A stretch of 7,775 nt of DNA from Desulfomicrobium sp. (lineage in GTDB: Bacteria > Desulfobacterota > Desulfovibrionia > Desulfovibrionales > Desulfomicrobiaceae): contig DPKT01000209.1 of NCBI GenBank assembly GCA_003542385.1, positions 1 to 7,775 on the forward strand, written 5' to 3'. The notes under the pieces are model-generated. The model did not search any database and was not told the origin of the DNA. It was given only the letters and a program-made list of their open reading frames with translations. Made by a program: the position numbers and the translations under genes. How positions within the stretch are numbered: the first letter of the stretch is position 1; each line of letters starts with the position of its first letter. This document shows, piece after piece, positions 6,788 to 7,775 of this stretch.

Positions 6788-7093
6788 CTATCCCCAGACG
6801 TCGAGCTCCTGCCGTACGAGGCCTGCCGCGATGTCCTTGCCTTCGGGCTTGTACTCGCCGGCCTCGATCCTGGCCTTCAGGTCCGCGACCTTGTCGGCAC
6901 GCACCCCGTCGCTTTCCTGCGCCGCCTTGAAGGCCGCGGCCTTGAGGCGCCCCTCCTCGGAGATGGAGATGCGGTCGTTGGCCCCTTCCTGGTTTGCGGC
7001 CGCCTTCTGGGCCTCCTGGTTCTTCTGCTCCAGCTGCTCCAGGCGGTGTGATTCGTACCCGCTGACCTTGGTGGTGATGTTGTTGATGGTCAT
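6788..7093 (-). CDS. flgM: Anti-sigma-28 factor FlgM
   Basis: FlgM binds sigma-28 (FliA) in the cytoplasm and blocks late flagellar genes. It is exported through the completed hook, releasing the sigma factor. The 101-residue product is close to the usual ~97-100. Residues 1-38 are polar and Gln/Ala/Glu-rich, as expected of the disordered N-terminal half. DRISISEEG (40-48) begins the conserved part. The sigma-binding helices follow: LKAAAFKAAQ (50-59), ADKVADLKARIEAGEYKP (66-83) and a KDIAAGLVRQEL helix (86-97). GGAGGGA on the - strand (7107-7101) precedes the ATG by seven bases. The gene is downstream of the DVU0524-like gene with a 79-base gap and no separate promoter that I can defend. It therefore probably depends on the sigma-28 promoter at 7638-7612, giving negative feedback. 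Confidence 0.93.
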   Translation of the reverse strand: MTINNITTKVSGYESHRLEQLEQKNQEAQKAAANQEGANDRISISEEGRLKAAAFKAAQESDGVRADKVADLKARIEAGEYKPEGKDIAAGLVRQELDVWG

Positions 7094-7122
7094 GTTCCGC
7101 TCCCTCCGGGTGTCCCGGCTGC

Positions 7123-7157
7123 GCCGGCAGTGCCGGCCGCATCGGCGGTTTCCCGCC
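7123..7157 (-). other. Two small hairpins between the DVU0524-like gene and flgM
   Basis: On the - strand the 79-base gap contains GGCGG-GAAA-CCGCC (7157-7144), a 5-bp stem with a GNRA-type GAAA loop. It also contains GCCGGC-ACT-GCCGGC (7137-7123), a 6-bp stem. Neither is followed by a T-run, so they are not intrinsic terminators. They could mark an mRNA processing or stability point that sets FlgM level apart from its upstream partner. Chance is possible given the local GC content. Confidence 0.35.
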
Positions 7158-7172
7158 CGTGCATGAAAAATA

Positions 7173-7589
7173 TCAGAGCATCGTCTCGTTGACCCTGCTC
7201 AGGGCGATCTCCCACAGACGGCGCATGAAAGCATCCTTCTGGCCGTTGGTCAATTCGCTGACGCCTTGTTCCGTCTTCTTCAGAACCTGCAGCCCGCTTC
7301 CGTCCGAAGGGTACCTGAAGACCATGTCCCCGCCGAATTCGCTCATGAGCTGCTGCTTGATGTCCCGGACCACGGGGTTGGTGCTGTCCGAGCCGATGAG
7401 GTTGTCCACGATCTCCCGCGCGACCTTCTCCACGAGCTGGCGGCGCTTGGCCTCCTTGGAAATGGATACGGAATCCCCCTGTCCGGCGCGGTCCATGTAC
7501 TTCTTGAACCTGGCGATGCGTCGGCCTGTGTCCTGGTGCTGGTCGTAGGTCCGCACCACGTTTTTGACGAGGAAGGGATTCACTGTCAC
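7173..7589 (-). CDS. DVU0524-like FlgM-associated protein, function unknown
   Basis: This 138-residue soluble protein resembles the Desulfovibrio family I recall as DVU0524, found next to flgM; no activity is established for it. It opens with a conserved-looking NPFLVKNVVRTYDQ segment (4-17), followed by a basic stretch (R23-R34). DSVSISKEA (39-47) closely matches FlgM's DRISISEEG (40-48) in sequence and position. The rest is predicted helical, with a possible GGDMVFRYP strand in the middle. There is no signal peptide or membrane segment. The start is GTG at 7589, supported by AAGAGG (- strand, 7603-7598) at eight bases; the next GTG (7583) would lie too far away. It is the first gene behind the sigma-28 promoter. 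Possible roles are a FlgM chaperone, a second anti-sigma or export-related factor, or a late flagellar component. Confidence 0.85.
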   Translation of the reverse strand: MTVNPFLVKNVVRTYDQHQDTGRRIARFKKYMDRAGQGDSVSISKEAKRRQLVEKVAREIVDNLIGSDSTNPVVRDIKQQLMSEFGGDMVFRYPSDGSGLQVLKKTEQGVSELTNGQKDAFMRRLWEIALSRVNETML

Positions 7590-7611
7590 GGGCTATACCT
7601 CTTACTTCTCC

Positions 7612-7638
7612 CTATCGGTTGCCGCCGCGAGAACTTTA
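7612..7638 (-). promoter_or_regulatory. Sigma-28 (FliA) promoter for the DVU0524-like gene and flgM
   Basis: Read on the - strand, TAAAGTTC (7638-7631), an 11-base spacer, and ACCGATAG (7619-7612) match the flagellar sigma-28 consensus TAAAGTTT-N11-GCCGATAA. There is one mismatch in the -35 and two in the -10, and the spacing is exact. Transcription should begin near 7605, leaving about 16 bases that include the AAGAGG ribosome binding site. The preceding 40 bases (7641-7680) are only about 25% GC, which may help promoter melting or upstream contact. Confidence 0.85.
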
Positions 7639-7775
7639 GGAAAATTCACAAAAAGCCGGAATAAAAATTTCTCTTTCTTTTCAGGCAGGACGACGGCTTC
7701 AAGCTCGGGCACGCTGTCCTTGAACACCCGTCGCCTTTTGCATACAGTCCCGCAAATGGGCAAAATCATCACCAA
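7639..7775. other. AT-rich upstream patch and unassigned window edge
   Basis: Bases 7641-7680 are about 25% GC, far below the rest of the window. This fits non-coding DNA upstream of a promoter. From 7681 to the end GC recovers. One - strand frame is open from 7775 down to a TAA at 7604-7602 (57 codons, C-terminal residues AAATDREK). If it were a gene tail, the sigma-28 promoter would lie inside it. A + strand frame is also open and has an ATG at 7756 (MGKIIT), but no ribosome binding site precedes it. I do not recognise either product and make no gene call here. Confidence 0.3.

Noticed and set aside
7139..7146. GCCGATGC on the - strand as a second sigma-28 -10 box directly upstream of flgM
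   Set aside because: There is no TAAAG-like -35 at the needed distance, and it overlaps a small hairpin. The promoter at 7612-7638 is far better.
7720..7758. TTGAAC-N17-TACAGT followed by ATG at 7756 as a sigma-70 promoter and start of a + strand gene (MGKIIT)
   Set aside because: Each box matches only four of six consensus bases, and the ATG would have essentially no leader and no ribosome binding site. Too little sequence remains to judge the product.

Overview
The window is a late-flagellar gene cluster from a GC-rich (roughly 60-65% by eye) bacterium. Gene order and protein character point to the Desulfovibrionales (Desulfovibrio or a relative). The order is flgI, a rod-binding-only flgJ, flgN, flgK, flgL, csrA and fliW on the + strand. 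Facing it on the - strand are flgM and a small gene of the family known from D. vulgaris as DVU0524 (FlgM-associated). The lineage call rests on remembered gene order and family resemblance, not on a search.

Layout. Positions 1-858 hold the 3' part of flgI (P-ring), followed 13 bases later by flgJ (872-1474). A 199-base gap (1475-1673) holds a short GC hairpin, a well-formed sigma-54-type promoter (1574-1589) and a leader hairpin. Then come flgN (1674-2147), flgK (2148-4229, starting on the base after the flgN stop), flgL (4240-6036), csrA (6046-6285) and fliW (6261-6731, overlapping csrA by 25 bases). A strong, nearly symmetric terminator (6732-6765) lies between the converging operons. On the - strand, the DVU0524-like gene (7589-7173) precedes flgM (7093-6788). 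A near-consensus sigma-28 (FliA) promoter sits just upstream, with its -35 at 7638-7631 and its -10 at 7619-7612. The last ~140 bases are an AT-rich upstream patch plus an unassigned edge.

How the parts work together. FlgI and FlgJ belong to the basal body (P-ring and rod). FlgN is the export chaperone for FlgK and FlgL, the two proteins joining hook to filament. CsrA and FliW form the partner-switch pair that ties flagellin translation to secretion. FlgM is the anti-sigma-28 factor that holds back late genes until the hook is finished. The promoters fit a hierarchy: sigma-54 for the junction proteins and post-transcriptional regulators, sigma-28 for FlgM and its partner, which gives FlgM a feedback loop.

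The least ordinary items are three. The DVU0524-like protein shares a D-x-[VI]-S-I-S-x-E motif with FlgM at almost the same position. The FlgL central region carries two copies of a module built around a perfect Asp-box, with a degenerate third copy apparently in FlgK. Parts of these variable central regions also drop in GC. I see no mobile element, CRISPR array, tRNA or rRNA.
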